DNA from: CAYZQH01 sp050300015
Lineage (GTDB): Bacteria > Pseudomonadota > Gammaproteobacteria > Pseudomonadales > Cellvibrionaceae
Assembly: GCA_050300015.1 (NCBI GenBank)
Contig: JBNKWZ010000027.1
Location: 62,001-126,000 of the forward strand
Direction: 5' to 3'
DNA length: 64,000 nt
The position numbers and the translations under genes are program-made. Under the pieces are notes generated by a model. The model did not search any database and had not been told where the DNA came from. It saw only the letters and a program-made list of their open reading frames with translations. Below, piece after piece: positions 37,047 through 44,678 of the stretch. Within the stretch, counting starts at the first letter, position 1. Every line of letters begins with the position of its first letter.

Positions 37047-37419
37047 TTGTTTCCCGCTTTCCTCAAAGTTACCGCCGCCATATTGGCCTTACCAAATAAT
37101 TGAACTGTCCTTAAAATGCTGCTAGTACTGTCCTCGCCACCCAAGCATTTCCCGCTGTACGTCGCCGATTATGGCGTATCTCGTCACAAATTAGCGCGCT
37201 TAGTCGGTGAATATTTGTATGATGATTGACATCAACCGCGAAATTCAGCAACATGAATTGGTCTTACCTATTCACCAACACCCAGACTGGGTAAGCGTCA
37301 TCATAACCGGGGCACTTTTCCTCAGTAAGTGCCCCGGCTCTTTTTCGTCCGTTTTTTGTGTTTTTGACACCATCATTTAGAATGCCCACACCTCGTTACC
37401 CAAAAGACCCATACTGCTC
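37047..37419. promoter_or_regulatory. kdgK-uxaC divergent regulatory region
   Basis: This 373-bp gap must hold both promoters. At 37250-37266 AATTGGTCTTACCTATT resembles, with one extra base, the AATTGGTATACCAATT-type operators of the ExuR/UxuR GntR regulators; this is a weak match. A near-palindrome ACCCAGACTGGGT lies at 37279-37291 and a strong terminator-like hairpin at 37307. A 53-codon open frame (37219-37380) runs through these, but has no family match. Confidence 0.5.
37307..37345 (+). terminator. Terminator-like hairpin in the uxaC leader
   Basis: An 11-bp perfect stem (CCGGGGCACTT / AAGTGCCCCGG) with a 9-nt loop is followed by CTCTTTTTC. It lies 75 nt before the uxaC ATG on the coding strand. 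No known gene ends upstream on this strand, so it may end a small RNA or act as an attenuator. Confidence 0.75.
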
Positions 37420-38844
37420 ATGACTTCAGCAAAGCGCCCCCTTATTCTTGACCCCAACCGATTGTTCTCTTCAGAGCCGACGCAACGTGCTATTGCCGGA
37501 CGCTTGTATGCCGAAGTGAAGGATCTTCCCATTGTCAGCCCCCACGGACATACCGACCCCAGCTGGTTTGCCTACAACGGGCCTTTTGGCGACGCCACCG
37601 AGTTACTGATCAAGCCCGACCATTACGTGTTTCGCATGCTGTACAGCCAGGGAATTCCCTTGGAATCATTGGGGATACCCTCCATCAACGGGGTTGCCGT
37701 TGAAACCGATGCGCGCAAAATTTGGCACATTTTGGCCGACCACTATTATTTGTTTCGGGGCACACCTTCACGCATGTGGCTGGATTTTGTCTTCAAAGAA
37801 GTGTTTGACTTAGAGTACACCTTAGGCCCAGAGAGCGCTGACGACTATTACGATCATATTACCGCCGCGCTGGCCACACCGGCGTATTTACCCCGCGCAC
37901 TGTTTGACCGATTTAACATTGAATGCCTCGCCACCACTGAATCCCCGCTGGATGATTTGCAGCATCACCAAGCCATTCGCGACAGTGACTGGCAGGGCAA
38001 CGTGATTACGGCTTTTCGACCCGACCCAGTCGTGGACCCCGACTTTGAAGGCTTTGCACAAAACGTGGCGCAACTGGGAGAACTGACACGAGAGGACACC
38101 CAGACCTGGCAAGGGTATTTGGCGGCACTGCGGCAGCGGCGCGCGTACTTTGCCAAAATGGGGGCCACCTCAACGGACCATGGACACCCCACACCCGCTA
38201 CAGCCAATTTATCGACGCGCGAAGCCGAAGCATTGTTTTCATTGGCCTTGGCCGGCCAATGCAATGCCGAACAAGCCGAGTTGTTCCGAGGGCAAATACT
38301 CACCGAAATGGCAGGCATGAGTATTGACGACGGGCTGGTGATGCAAATTCATCCTGGTTCATTCCGCAACCACAACCCACAGCTGTTCGAGCGCTATGGT
38401 CGCGATAAGGGTGCCGATATTCCGCTTGCCACGGAGTATGTTAAAAATCTAAAACCCTTACTGGACAAATACGGTAACAACCCTCGTTTAAATATCATTC
38501 TATTTACCTTGGATGAAACCGTCTACTCGCGTGAGCTTGCACCACTGGCCGGCCACTACCCCAGTTTAAAGCTCGGGCCTTCTTGGTGGTTTCATGACAG
38601 CCCGGAGGGCATGCGCCGCTTTCGTGAACAAATCACAGAAACGGCAGGGTTTTATAACACAGTGGGGTTTAATGACGACACGCGTGCGTTTTTATCGATC
38701 CCCGCACGGCATGATGTGGCTCGCCGAATGGATTGCACTTGGCTCGCACAACTGGTAGCCGAGCACCGCCTACAAGAGGACGAAGCCGTAGATGTCGCTC
38801 GCGATTTAGCTTACAACCTTGTTAAAAAAGCCTACAAACTTTAA
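37420..38844 (+). CDS. uxaC: Glucuronate (uronate) isomerase
   Basis: The 474-residue enzyme converts glucuronate to fructuronate and galacturonate to tagaturonate. The metal-binding amidohydrolase-like motifs are visible: IVSPHGHTDP near residue 40, ECLATTESPLDDL, MQIHPGSFRNHN and a late NDDTRAFLSIPARHD. The length matches E. coli UxaC (470). First gene of uxaC-uxuB, with a hairpin-bearing leader. Confidence 0.96.
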   Translation: MTSAKRPLILDPNRLFSSEPTQRAIAGRLYAEVKDLPIVSPHGHTDPSWFAYNGPFGDATELLIKPDHYVFRMLYSQGIPLESLGIPSINGVAVETDARKIWHILADHYYLFRGTPSRMWLDFVFKEVFDLEYTLGPESADDYYDHITAALATPAYLPRALFDRFNIECLATTESPLDDLQHHQAIRDSDWQGNVITAFRPDPVVDPDFEGFAQNVAQLGELTREDTQTWQGYLAALRQRRAYFAKMGATSTDHGHPTPATANLSTREAEALFSLALAGQCNAEQAELFRGQILTEMAGMSIDDGLVMQIHPGSFRNHNPQLFERYGRDKGADIPLATEYVKNLKPLLDKYGNNPRLNIILFTLDETVYSRELAPLAGHYPSLKLGPSWWFHDSPEGMRRFREQITETAGFYNTVGFNDDTRAFLSIPARHDVARRMDCTWLAQLVAEHRLQEDEAVDVARDLAYNLVKKAYKL

Positions 38845-38870
38845 GTACAACATAACATTTTATAAAACAC

Positions 38871-38895
38871 CAAAGGTCACCGTCGGTCACCTTTG
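38871..38895 (+). other. Imperfect hairpin between uxaC and uxuB
   Basis: A 7-bp outer stem (CAAAGGT / ACCTTTG) with a short inner stem is followed by TTTATT, directly before the uxuB start. It may reduce read-through or adjust uxuB translation. Confidence 0.4.
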
Positions 38896-38910
38896 TTTAT
38901 TGGAACCGCT

Positions 38911-40383
38911 ATGGCAACACCTCGCTTATCACCAGCATTACTGAAAACCTTAGATGCATCCATTCAACCCCGTTACGAGCGTGCCGCCTGTGGCGCAGGC
39001 ATCGTACACCTTGGTATTGGTGCATTTCATCGCGCTCACCAAGCGGTTTATACCGAGGCAGTACTCAACACCCTGGGCGGAAACTGGCGCATCATCGGTT
39101 GCAGTTTGCGCTCTGATACCGTTCAAAAACAATTAAATCCACAAACGGGTCTATACACGCTTTTGGAAAAAGGAGTGCAAACACAGTTGCAAATTGTGGG
39201 CGCACAACTCGATGTGTTAGTGGCACCTGAAAACCCGCAAGCGGTTGTGGATACAATGTCTTTGCCGAATATTAAAGTGGTGACACTCACGGTGACAGAA
39301 AAAGGATATTGCCATCATCCCGCCACAGGCGATTTGAATTTAGAGCACCCCGATATCTTGCACGACCTATCCAATCCCATGTCACCCAAAACCGTCGTAG
39401 GGCTTTTGGTGGCCGCCTGCCGGCAGCGCAAACAACAAGGCAACGCGGGGTTAACGTGTTTAAGCTGCGACAACCTGCCTCATAACGGTAAGGTACTGCA
39501 AAAAGTAGTGCAGCAATTTGCGCAGCACGTGTCACCCGAGCTCAACGACTGGATAGATCGAAACGTGACGTTTCCTTGCTCGATGGTCGACCGTATTGTG
39601 CCAGCCACCACACCCGAAGACATTGCAACACTCGAACAACTGGCTGGGTTTCATGACGAAGGCCTAGTGGTGGCAGAGCCCTTTTCCCAGTGGGTGATTG
39701 AAGACAATTTTTGTCAAGGCCGCCCCGAATGGGAACGCGTAGGTGCGTTGCTAGTGGACGATGTGGCTGTTTACGAAAACATGAAGTTACGACTATTAAA
39801 CGGCAGCCATAGTTTACTGGCTTACGCCGGTTACCTCGGCGGTTTTGAGACCATCCACCAAGTAATGGAAGACGCGCTCTACCGTGCACTGTGCCAACGC
39901 TTTATGCAGCAAGCGGCAATAACGCTGTCGGTGCCACAAGGGTTCAATATTAACACCTACCAACAACAACTGTTGGAGCGGTTTAGCAATCCCGGCTTAA
40001 AACATCGCACTTGGCAAATTGCGATGGATGGTTCTCAAAAAGTACCTCAACGCTGGCTTGCATCCTTACGTGACCTTCTATCCATGGGTGAAGACGTTCA
40101 AATTATGGCCTTGGCACTTGCCGCGTGGATGCGCTATGTCACCGGGGTGGATGAAAATGGGCAAACCATAGACATTTCTGACCCCTATGCATCAACATTT
40201 AAAAAGCTTTATGAAAAAAATCAAAGCAACATTCCCGCTTACGTAAAAAGTTTTTTTGAGCTAACGGAAATATTCGATGCCGACCTTGCTCAAAATACCG
40301 CTCTGATCACCGCAACTCAGGAATATTTGGTTGATATCACAGAAAAGGGCATAAAAACCGTTGTCGCCGCCTTTGGACAGTGA
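38911..40383 (+). CDS. uxuB: D-fructuronate reductase (mannitol dehydrogenase family)
   Basis: The 490-residue NAD-dependent polyol dehydrogenase has the Rossmann signature GIVHLGIGAFHRAHQAVYTE, SCDNLPHNG and the catalytic Lys region VAVYENMKLRLLNGSHSLLAY. In the uronate pathway it reduces fructuronate to mannonate. The ATG at 38911 is preferred over an upstream TTG; GGA lies 8 nt before it. Tagaturonate reductase or another polyol dehydrogenase is possible within the family; the uxaC neighbour favours UxuB. The next step, UxuA, is absent here. Confidence 0.9.
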   Translation: MATPRLSPALLKTLDASIQPRYERAACGAGIVHLGIGAFHRAHQAVYTEAVLNTLGGNWRIIGCSLRSDTVQKQLNPQTGLYTLLEKGVQTQLQIVGAQLDVLVAPENPQAVVDTMSLPNIKVVTLTVTEKGYCHHPATGDLNLEHPDILHDLSNPMSPKTVVGLLVAACRQRKQQGNAGLTCLSCDNLPHNGKVLQKVVQQFAQHVSPELNDWIDRNVTFPCSMVDRIVPATTPEDIATLEQLAGFHDEGLVVAEPFSQWVIEDNFCQGRPEWERVGALLVDDVAVYENMKLRLLNGSHSLLAYAGYLGGFETIHQVMEDALYRALCQRFMQQAAITLSVPQGFNINTYQQQLLERFSNPGLKHRTWQIAMDGSQKVPQRWLASLRDLLSMGEDVQIMALALAAWMRYVTGVDENGQTIDISDPYASTFKKLYEKNQSNIPAYVKSFFELTEIFDADLAQNTALITATQEYLVDITEKGIKTVVAAFGQ

Positions 40384-40721
40384 CCCCCTAGACGATGATG
40401 GCAATAGCTTGAAACGTTGATTGACATGCAAGTGATTCCATTGAAAGCGCTACTCGGGAAGCCCTATTAAAAACTTGCGCGAACCGCTTTTTGGCTGCAC
40501 TGTAACCGAATTGTGGTGCAACAGGCTATTCGAAAAACGGGTTGTGGTTTCTTTTCTAGTACGGGGCGAGGCCGATCACAAACTATTAACCCAGCAATTC
40601 AACAGATCTCCCACCTATTGAATTGCGCGCCCATAAAATACTGGCGAAAATGTGAATTTCCTCGTTTTTTAAAGGCTTGCATTGGTCATTCCGGCCAGTG
40701 GCGGAACGTCCTTGTACCGTA
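40384..40721. other. Non-coding stretch after uxuB
   Basis: No gene is supported. A 70-codon open frame (40513-40725) has no recognisable feature. It forms the left edge of a mostly non-coding 1.2-kb stretch reaching to 41561. Confidence 0.4.
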
Positions 40722-40751
40722 TTAACCCGACATAAAAGATTGCCGGGTTAA
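40722..40751. repeat. 30-bp palindromic repeat, copy 2
   Basis: Arms TTAACCCGACA (one change from copy 1) and TGCCGGGTTAA flank loop TAAAAGAT. It lies a few bases past the end of the integrase-like fragment. Confidence 0.8.
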
Positions 40752-40757
40752 TAAATT

Positions 40758-40913
40758 AGGCTGCGATAAAGCATACTGAACTAATCCAGACACCCGTCTT
40801 ATACGTTTCGGCCTTCGCCACAGCAAAGCTCATTTTCTCCGCGCGCAGTCGTGTCGAATGTGATCGAGCAACTTCATGGATTTTGCAGGCAGCGAACCAC
40901 GAACATCTTCCAT
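40758..40913 (-). pseudogene. Broken N-terminal fragment resembling an integron integrase
   Basis: From the ATG at 40913 the minus strand reads 27 residues, with LPAKSMKLLDHIRHDC, then hits a TGA. One frameshift at an A-run (40833-40836) continues into MSFAVAKAETYKTGVWI and stops near 40758. The pattern LLDxIR followed by a basic stretch, TY and WI resembles the N-terminal SAM-like domain of tyrosine recombinases of the IntI type. The match is short and imperfect. Its direction, away from an attC-like site 500 bp to the right, is the arrangement of an integron. No catalytic domain remains. Confidence 0.35.
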
Positions 40914-41428
40914 GGCACGCTCCGAAACTGCATTTATATACAGCATGCTGGATGATTGCTCATCAAAAGCCCATCCAATACCCGCCGATACAGCACTTTG
41001 GTGTTACCACTGAGGAAGAAGGTGCTCCACACCTGAAACGCTATTACTGGCGAAGGATTTTACACAAAAAATTTATTAAAAATAGATTTTATATTCGATA
41101 CTGAAATAATAAATATTCTCGAGTCATATCATTATGTCTCGCCGATTTCCAAAATTGGCCCCACCCACCTTGGGTCACTATATATCCAGGTGGTGGCCCG
41201 TAAGTCTTTGAAATTAAAGAGATTAAAAAGTCGCAGGCGATAATCGACAGCCAGTCAAAAATGCACGCTACTATAAGCTGTGAGGCGCCAGCCGGGTCAG
41301 CATTGATCATGCGTCCTCATATATTGCACTCATCAAGCAAAGCATTATCGAATAATCCTCGCAGAGTGCTTCATCTAGAGCACAGTAATTTTAAGCTGTA
41401 CGATGGTGTTGAATGGACATAAAAACAT

Positions 41429-41533
41429 GTAACAATACATGCCAGTCGGACAGTTTGTTCCGTGGCTCTTTTTTGCTGGCGCTACGCTAGCAAAAACACC
41501 ACGCCACAAACTGCCGCTGCGCTCGGCCTTATA
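41429..41533 (+). other. attC-like integron recombination site
   Basis: A 105-bp imperfect inverted repeat has the layout of an attC site. CAGTCGGACAG (41443) pairs with CTGCCGCTG (41511) leaving extrahelical T and A; AGTTT pairs with AAACT; GTGGC (41462) pairs with GCCAC (41503); and TTTTTGCTGGC (41470) pairs with GCTAGCAAAAA (41486) around a GCTAC loop. The left end has GTAACAA (R''-like). The right end reads GGCCTTATA where GGCGTTATA would be expected, so the cleavage triplet GTT appears mutated to CTT. Extrahelical bases on one arm only are typical of genuine attC sites. Confidence 0.65.
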
Positions 41534-41561
41534 TTTTTAATCCGCTCCAAGGAAAGCCTTC

Positions 41562-42065
41562 ATGAAAAAACACCTGTCGATATTTGCATTGTCATTATTG
41601 CTATCAGCTTGTGTCTCCGGTGAGGACACTCAAAATGTAGAAGCCAGTTGTGATAATGGCATTGCATTACCAAGTGCGTTAATCGGAACTTGGGAGCGAA
41701 CTTTTGAGAGAAATGGATCTTCTGGTGTACAGGTTTTAACAATTACATCAAGCTGTACTTTTCAGGACTACGAGTTAGGAAATGCAGACGTTATGGATGA
41801 ATGGTATACCGACTTAAGCGATGGCATAACATATAAATTCATAAGTGATCCAGCTCAAGAAATTTCATCCGTAACCAATGAAAAAATCTATGTTGTTAAC
41901 TCAACAGGCACCGCCACTATAACCAATAACAAAACCCAAGATGTTGTTGCCCAGTGGAATATTTCTTCTGTGGGAGGTTATTATCAATACCAAGTAACAG
42001 GCAATACATTAAAACTTGGTATCGAAAGTTCTAACACCGAATACAGTTACACCAAAATATACTAA
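41562..42065 (+). CDS. Putative lipoprotein, cassette-like cargo
   Basis: The 167-residue product has a lipoprotein signal (lipobox LLSAC, Cys17) and a small beta-rich domain (GTWERTFERNGSSGVQVLTIT, then KLGIESSNTEYSYTKIY) like lipocalin-type small lipoproteins. The family is not recognised. It starts 28 nt after the attC-like site; AAGGAAAG precedes the ATG. Codons are AT-rich compared with the surrounding chromosome, which suggests transfer. The stop lies in the left arm of a perfect inverted repeat. Confidence 0.75.
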   Translation: MKKHLSIFALSLLLSACVSGEDTQNVEASCDNGIALPSALIGTWERTFERNGSSGVQVLTITSSCTFQDYELGNADVMDEWYTDLSDGITYKFISDPAQEISSVTNEKIYVVNSTGTATITNNKTQDVVAQWNISSVGGYYQYQVTGNTLKLGIESSNTEYSYTKIY

Positions 42066-42092
42066 TGGATTCATAATAAAGAATCCATTAGT
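42061..42092. repeat. Perfect 12-bp inverted repeat
   Basis: ACTAATGGATTC (42061-42072) and GAATCCATTAGT (42081-42092) flank ATAATAAA. The lipoprotein stop is inside the left arm. No T-run follows; it may stabilise the 3' end of the lipoprotein mRNA or reduce read-through to the permease. Confidence 0.7.
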
Positions 42093-42113
42093 AAGTAATA
42101 TACGAGAATTTTG

Positions 42114-43097
42114 ATGCTATCTATCTTCACCAAACTATCTGATTGGCTTGTTTATTCAGTACTGGATTTTATGCCGGACTCTAAGCTCGGGGATGCGATC
42201 CACTTTTTTATCGAAGATACAACAAAAATATTCTTTTTGCTTGCCGTAATGATTTATGTTATTGCTCTTATTCGAGCATCACTAAACGTTGAGAGAATTC
42301 GTGACTTTTTGGCAGGAAAAAATAGATTCTTTAGCTATATTATGGGATCGGTTTTTGGTGCTATAACGCCTTTTTGTTCCTGCTCAAGCATACCAGTTTT
42401 TCTTGGTTTTACATCCGCAGGTATACCTGTCGGCATTACAATGTCATTTCTTTTAACCTCGCCGTTAATAAATGAGGTAGCGGTATTGCTTTTACTAAGC
42501 TTGGTCGGATGGGAAATAACCATTATCTATGTAGCAATTGGTATGATGGTAGGAATAGCTGGCGGAATATTTCTTGACCTTATCCGCGCCGAACGTTTAT
42601 TGCAGCCCTTCGCTCTCAAGGCATACCAAAATGCGCACACATCTAATAATGGCCCTAGCATCAACGCCAGCCCATCAATTATAGAACGACATGAGTTTGC
42701 TAAAACTGAATTATTTGACATTTTAAATCGCGTTTGGAAGTGGGTATTTATCGGTGTTGGATTGGGTGCTACGTTACACGGTTTTATACCAGAATCATGG
42801 TTTGAAGATAACTTTGGGAATGGGCAATGGTGGTCAGTACCGTTGGCTGTTCTTGCTGGAATCCCTCTTTATTCAAATGCCACGGGCATCATCCCGGTGA
42901 TGGAAAGCTTAATCATTAAAGGGCTTCCGCTCGGAACAACATTAGCTTTTTGTATGAGCACCGTTGCCGCGAGCTTCCCAGAATTCATATTATTGAAGCA
43001 GGTGATGACTTGGAAGTTACTTGCTATAATTTTTGTAATTTTGCTAACGTCATTCACAATACTTGGTTGGCTAGTCAACATAATATACGTGACCTAG
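42114..43097 (+). CDS. Permease of the ArsP/DUF318 family
   Basis: The 327-residue protein has about eight membrane helices in two repeats and the family hallmark TPFCSCSSIPVFLGF, plus a second motif near GIPLYSNATGIIPVMESLI. Members include ArsP, which exports organoarsenicals, and others of unknown substrate. The ATG at 42114 is preferred to the TTG at 42111. A small thioredoxin gene follows after 10 nt, a pairing often seen with these permeases. No ArsR regulator is present. AT-rich, like the lipoprotein before it. Confidence 0.85.
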   Translation: MLSIFTKLSDWLVYSVLDFMPDSKLGDAIHFFIEDTTKIFFLLAVMIYVIALIRASLNVERIRDFLAGKNRFFSYIMGSVFGAITPFCSCSSIPVFLGFTSAGIPVGITMSFLLTSPLINEVAVLLLLSLVGWEITIIYVAIGMMVGIAGGIFLDLIRAERLLQPFALKAYQNAHTSNNGPSINASPSIIERHEFAKTELFDILNRVWKWVFIGVGLGATLHGFIPESWFEDNFGNGQWWSVPLAVLAGIPLYSNATGIIPVMESLIIKGLPLGTTLAFCMSTVAASFPEFILLKQVMTWKLLAIIFVILLTSFTILGWLVNIIYVT

Positions 43098-43107
43098 AGG
43101 TGTAGAG

Positions 43108-43341
43108 ATGAAGAAAATCAAAGTGCTTGGCAGTGGTTGCTCTAAATGCGTCAAAACTGCTGAGCTTATTCAAACAATTGCAAATGATTGCGGTGCTTCC
43201 GTAAACGTAATTAAGGAAACCAATCCCGAAGCCATAATGAATTATGGCGTAATGAGTACCCCCGCAGTTGTCGTTGACGAACAATTGGTACACTCTGGCT
43301 CTATACCAGATGAAAAGAAAATACAAACCTGGTTAAAGTAG
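43108..43341 (+). CDS. Small thioredoxin-fold protein (redox-active disulfide protein type)
   Basis: The 77-residue protein has the thioredoxin fold with GSGCSKCVKT (CxxC at residues 10-13) and the cis-Pro MSTPAVVVDE. It matches the small archaeal/bacterial glutaredoxin-like family (MTH895/TM0996). GAGGTG precedes the ATG. It follows the permease by 10 nt and probably supplies electrons to, or interacts with, its conserved cysteines. Confidence 0.88.
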   Translation: MKKIKVLGSGCSKCVKTAELIQTIANDCGASVNVIKETNPEAIMNYGVMSTPAVVVDEQLVHSGSIPDEKKIQTWLK

Positions 43342-43807
43342 CTCAGCAAAATATGCATTAACCAATGCCTGTCGGCGTCACCATTTTGCCTACTCAGCAT
43401 TCTCGTTCGCCTGCTCTGGGGCCTCGCTCCGACTTTTTGTGGTCAATTGGAATGGAGCAAATGCAGTGGCCTTTGCGTTATTGCCCTCCACCAATGCACA
43501 ATAGTGAGCCCACAACTCACCACTCGCAAAGCCTCGTGCATAAATATTGGCCGCGCCTTCAACTCTGTGCGATGGTTAATGCCCCATCTATTATGGGCGA
43601 CTCTAACCTGCACGGCTCATTGCCCCATCCCAAATGAATGCGATTGGTACCACACGCACCATCACAACCCTGGTTACCGTCACCAACCGTTTTACGGAAA
43701 TGGAGGCGACTTGTTTGAACCATGCCATCGAACTACGACTTTCCTATGGAGTCGAACCCAGGTACATTCACTGTATTCCATGAAAATGACGTATATTAGG
43801 AACCACT
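43342..43807. other. Non-coding stretch right of the cassette cargo
   Basis: This 466-bp stretch has no supported gene; open frames here lack features. At its left end TTAACCAATGCCTGTCGG (43357-43374) resembles the left end of the attC-like site at 41429, and GCGTTATTGC near 43476 could be a right end, but the two arms between them pair poorly. It may be a decayed second attC. Confidence 0.35.
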
Positions 43808-44662
43808 ATGGTCGAAAGCCCTAAATCCGCGCTTCAACCAGTGCACTTCTTTTTGTTAGCCCTTTCCATCGGGGCCTTGCTGACCGTCTGGTGGTGGCCC
43901 GTTGCCCCCAAGCCTTCAGAGCAAACACATTCGCCTGCGCCAGAACCCGTTACCGTCGCTGAAGTACCCGACGTGGCAATACCGCTCGTGGAAGAACCTT
44001 CGATGACCAAAACCGTCATTGATGCGCCAGCACCTGAAGTGGCCCCACCCCCAAAGCCAGAAGCCGTCACACCAAAGCCTGCCGCCAACCCCCTGCCGCC
44101 ACTCAATAACAGTGACCAGGACATTCTCAATCGGCTAGCCGATTCACAATGGCAAGGCGCACTGTCCTATGGCACGCAAGAATACATCGTGCGTAAAGTG
44201 GTGCGTGCCGTGGTGGCGGCCAGCGCAGGCGAATGGGTGAACCAACACCAACCATTTAAGGCACCGAGAACGCCCTTTGTGACCGCGGGAAGTAAAGGCC
44301 AGCCACGCATCAGTGCGCGCAACTTTGAGCGCTACACACCGTATATTAAGGCGATAATCGCCATGCCACCCAAAGAGGCCGCTGCAATCTATCGTCATTA
44401 CGCGCCACTGCTGGAAGAAGCCTACGCGGAGCTTGGCGTACGAGGCAGCAACTTTCACACCCAACTGCTCGGCGCCATTGATCAACTGTTAAGAGCGCCG
44501 CCAGCCACCACCGCTGAACTGGTGCAACCCTCGGTGATGTATCGCTTTAAAGACGAATCCTTAGAAGCTCTGCCGGGCATACGAAAAGTGATGATCCGCA
44601 TGGGGCCCGCCAATCAAGCAACACTTTCTGCTTGGCTAACCCAATTTCGTAAAGCGCTGTAG
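43808..44662 (+). CDS. DUF3014 domain protein
   Basis: The 284-residue protein has one N-terminal membrane helix (residues 12-30, VHFFLLALSIGALLTVWWW), a Pro/Val/Glu-rich spacer (30-98) and a C-terminal domain of the DUF3014 type (EYIVRKVVRAVVAASAGEW, RYTPYIKAII, VMYRFKDESLEALPGIRKVM). Likely anchored in the inner membrane with its domain in the periplasm. Function unknown. Confidence 0.82.
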   Translation: MVESPKSALQPVHFFLLALSIGALLTVWWWPVAPKPSEQTHSPAPEPVTVAEVPDVAIPLVEEPSMTKTVIDAPAPEVAPPPKPEAVTPKPAANPLPPLNNSDQDILNRLADSQWQGALSYGTQEYIVRKVVRAVVAASAGEWVNQHQPFKAPRTPFVTAGSKGQPRISARNFERYTPYIKAIIAMPPKEAAAIYRHYAPLLEEAYAELGVRGSNFHTQLLGAIDQLLRAPPATTAELVQPSVMYRFKDESLEALPGIRKVMIRMGPANQATLSAWLTQFRKAL

Positions 44663-44678
44663 GCTCACGACAGCGCCA

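Noticed and set aside
40883..41104. 73-codon plus-strand frame over the integrase fragment
   Set aside because: It is antisense to the integrase-like fragment and has no features of its own.
41089..41310. 73-codon minus-strand frame between the integrase fragment and the attC-like site
   Set aside because: It has no family resemblance and no clear ribosome site; it could be an orphan cassette gene but nothing supports it.
43447..43824. 125-codon open frame right of the cassette cargo
   Set aside because: Composition (Cys, His, Trp rich) is not protein-like and it overlaps the start of the DUF3014 gene.
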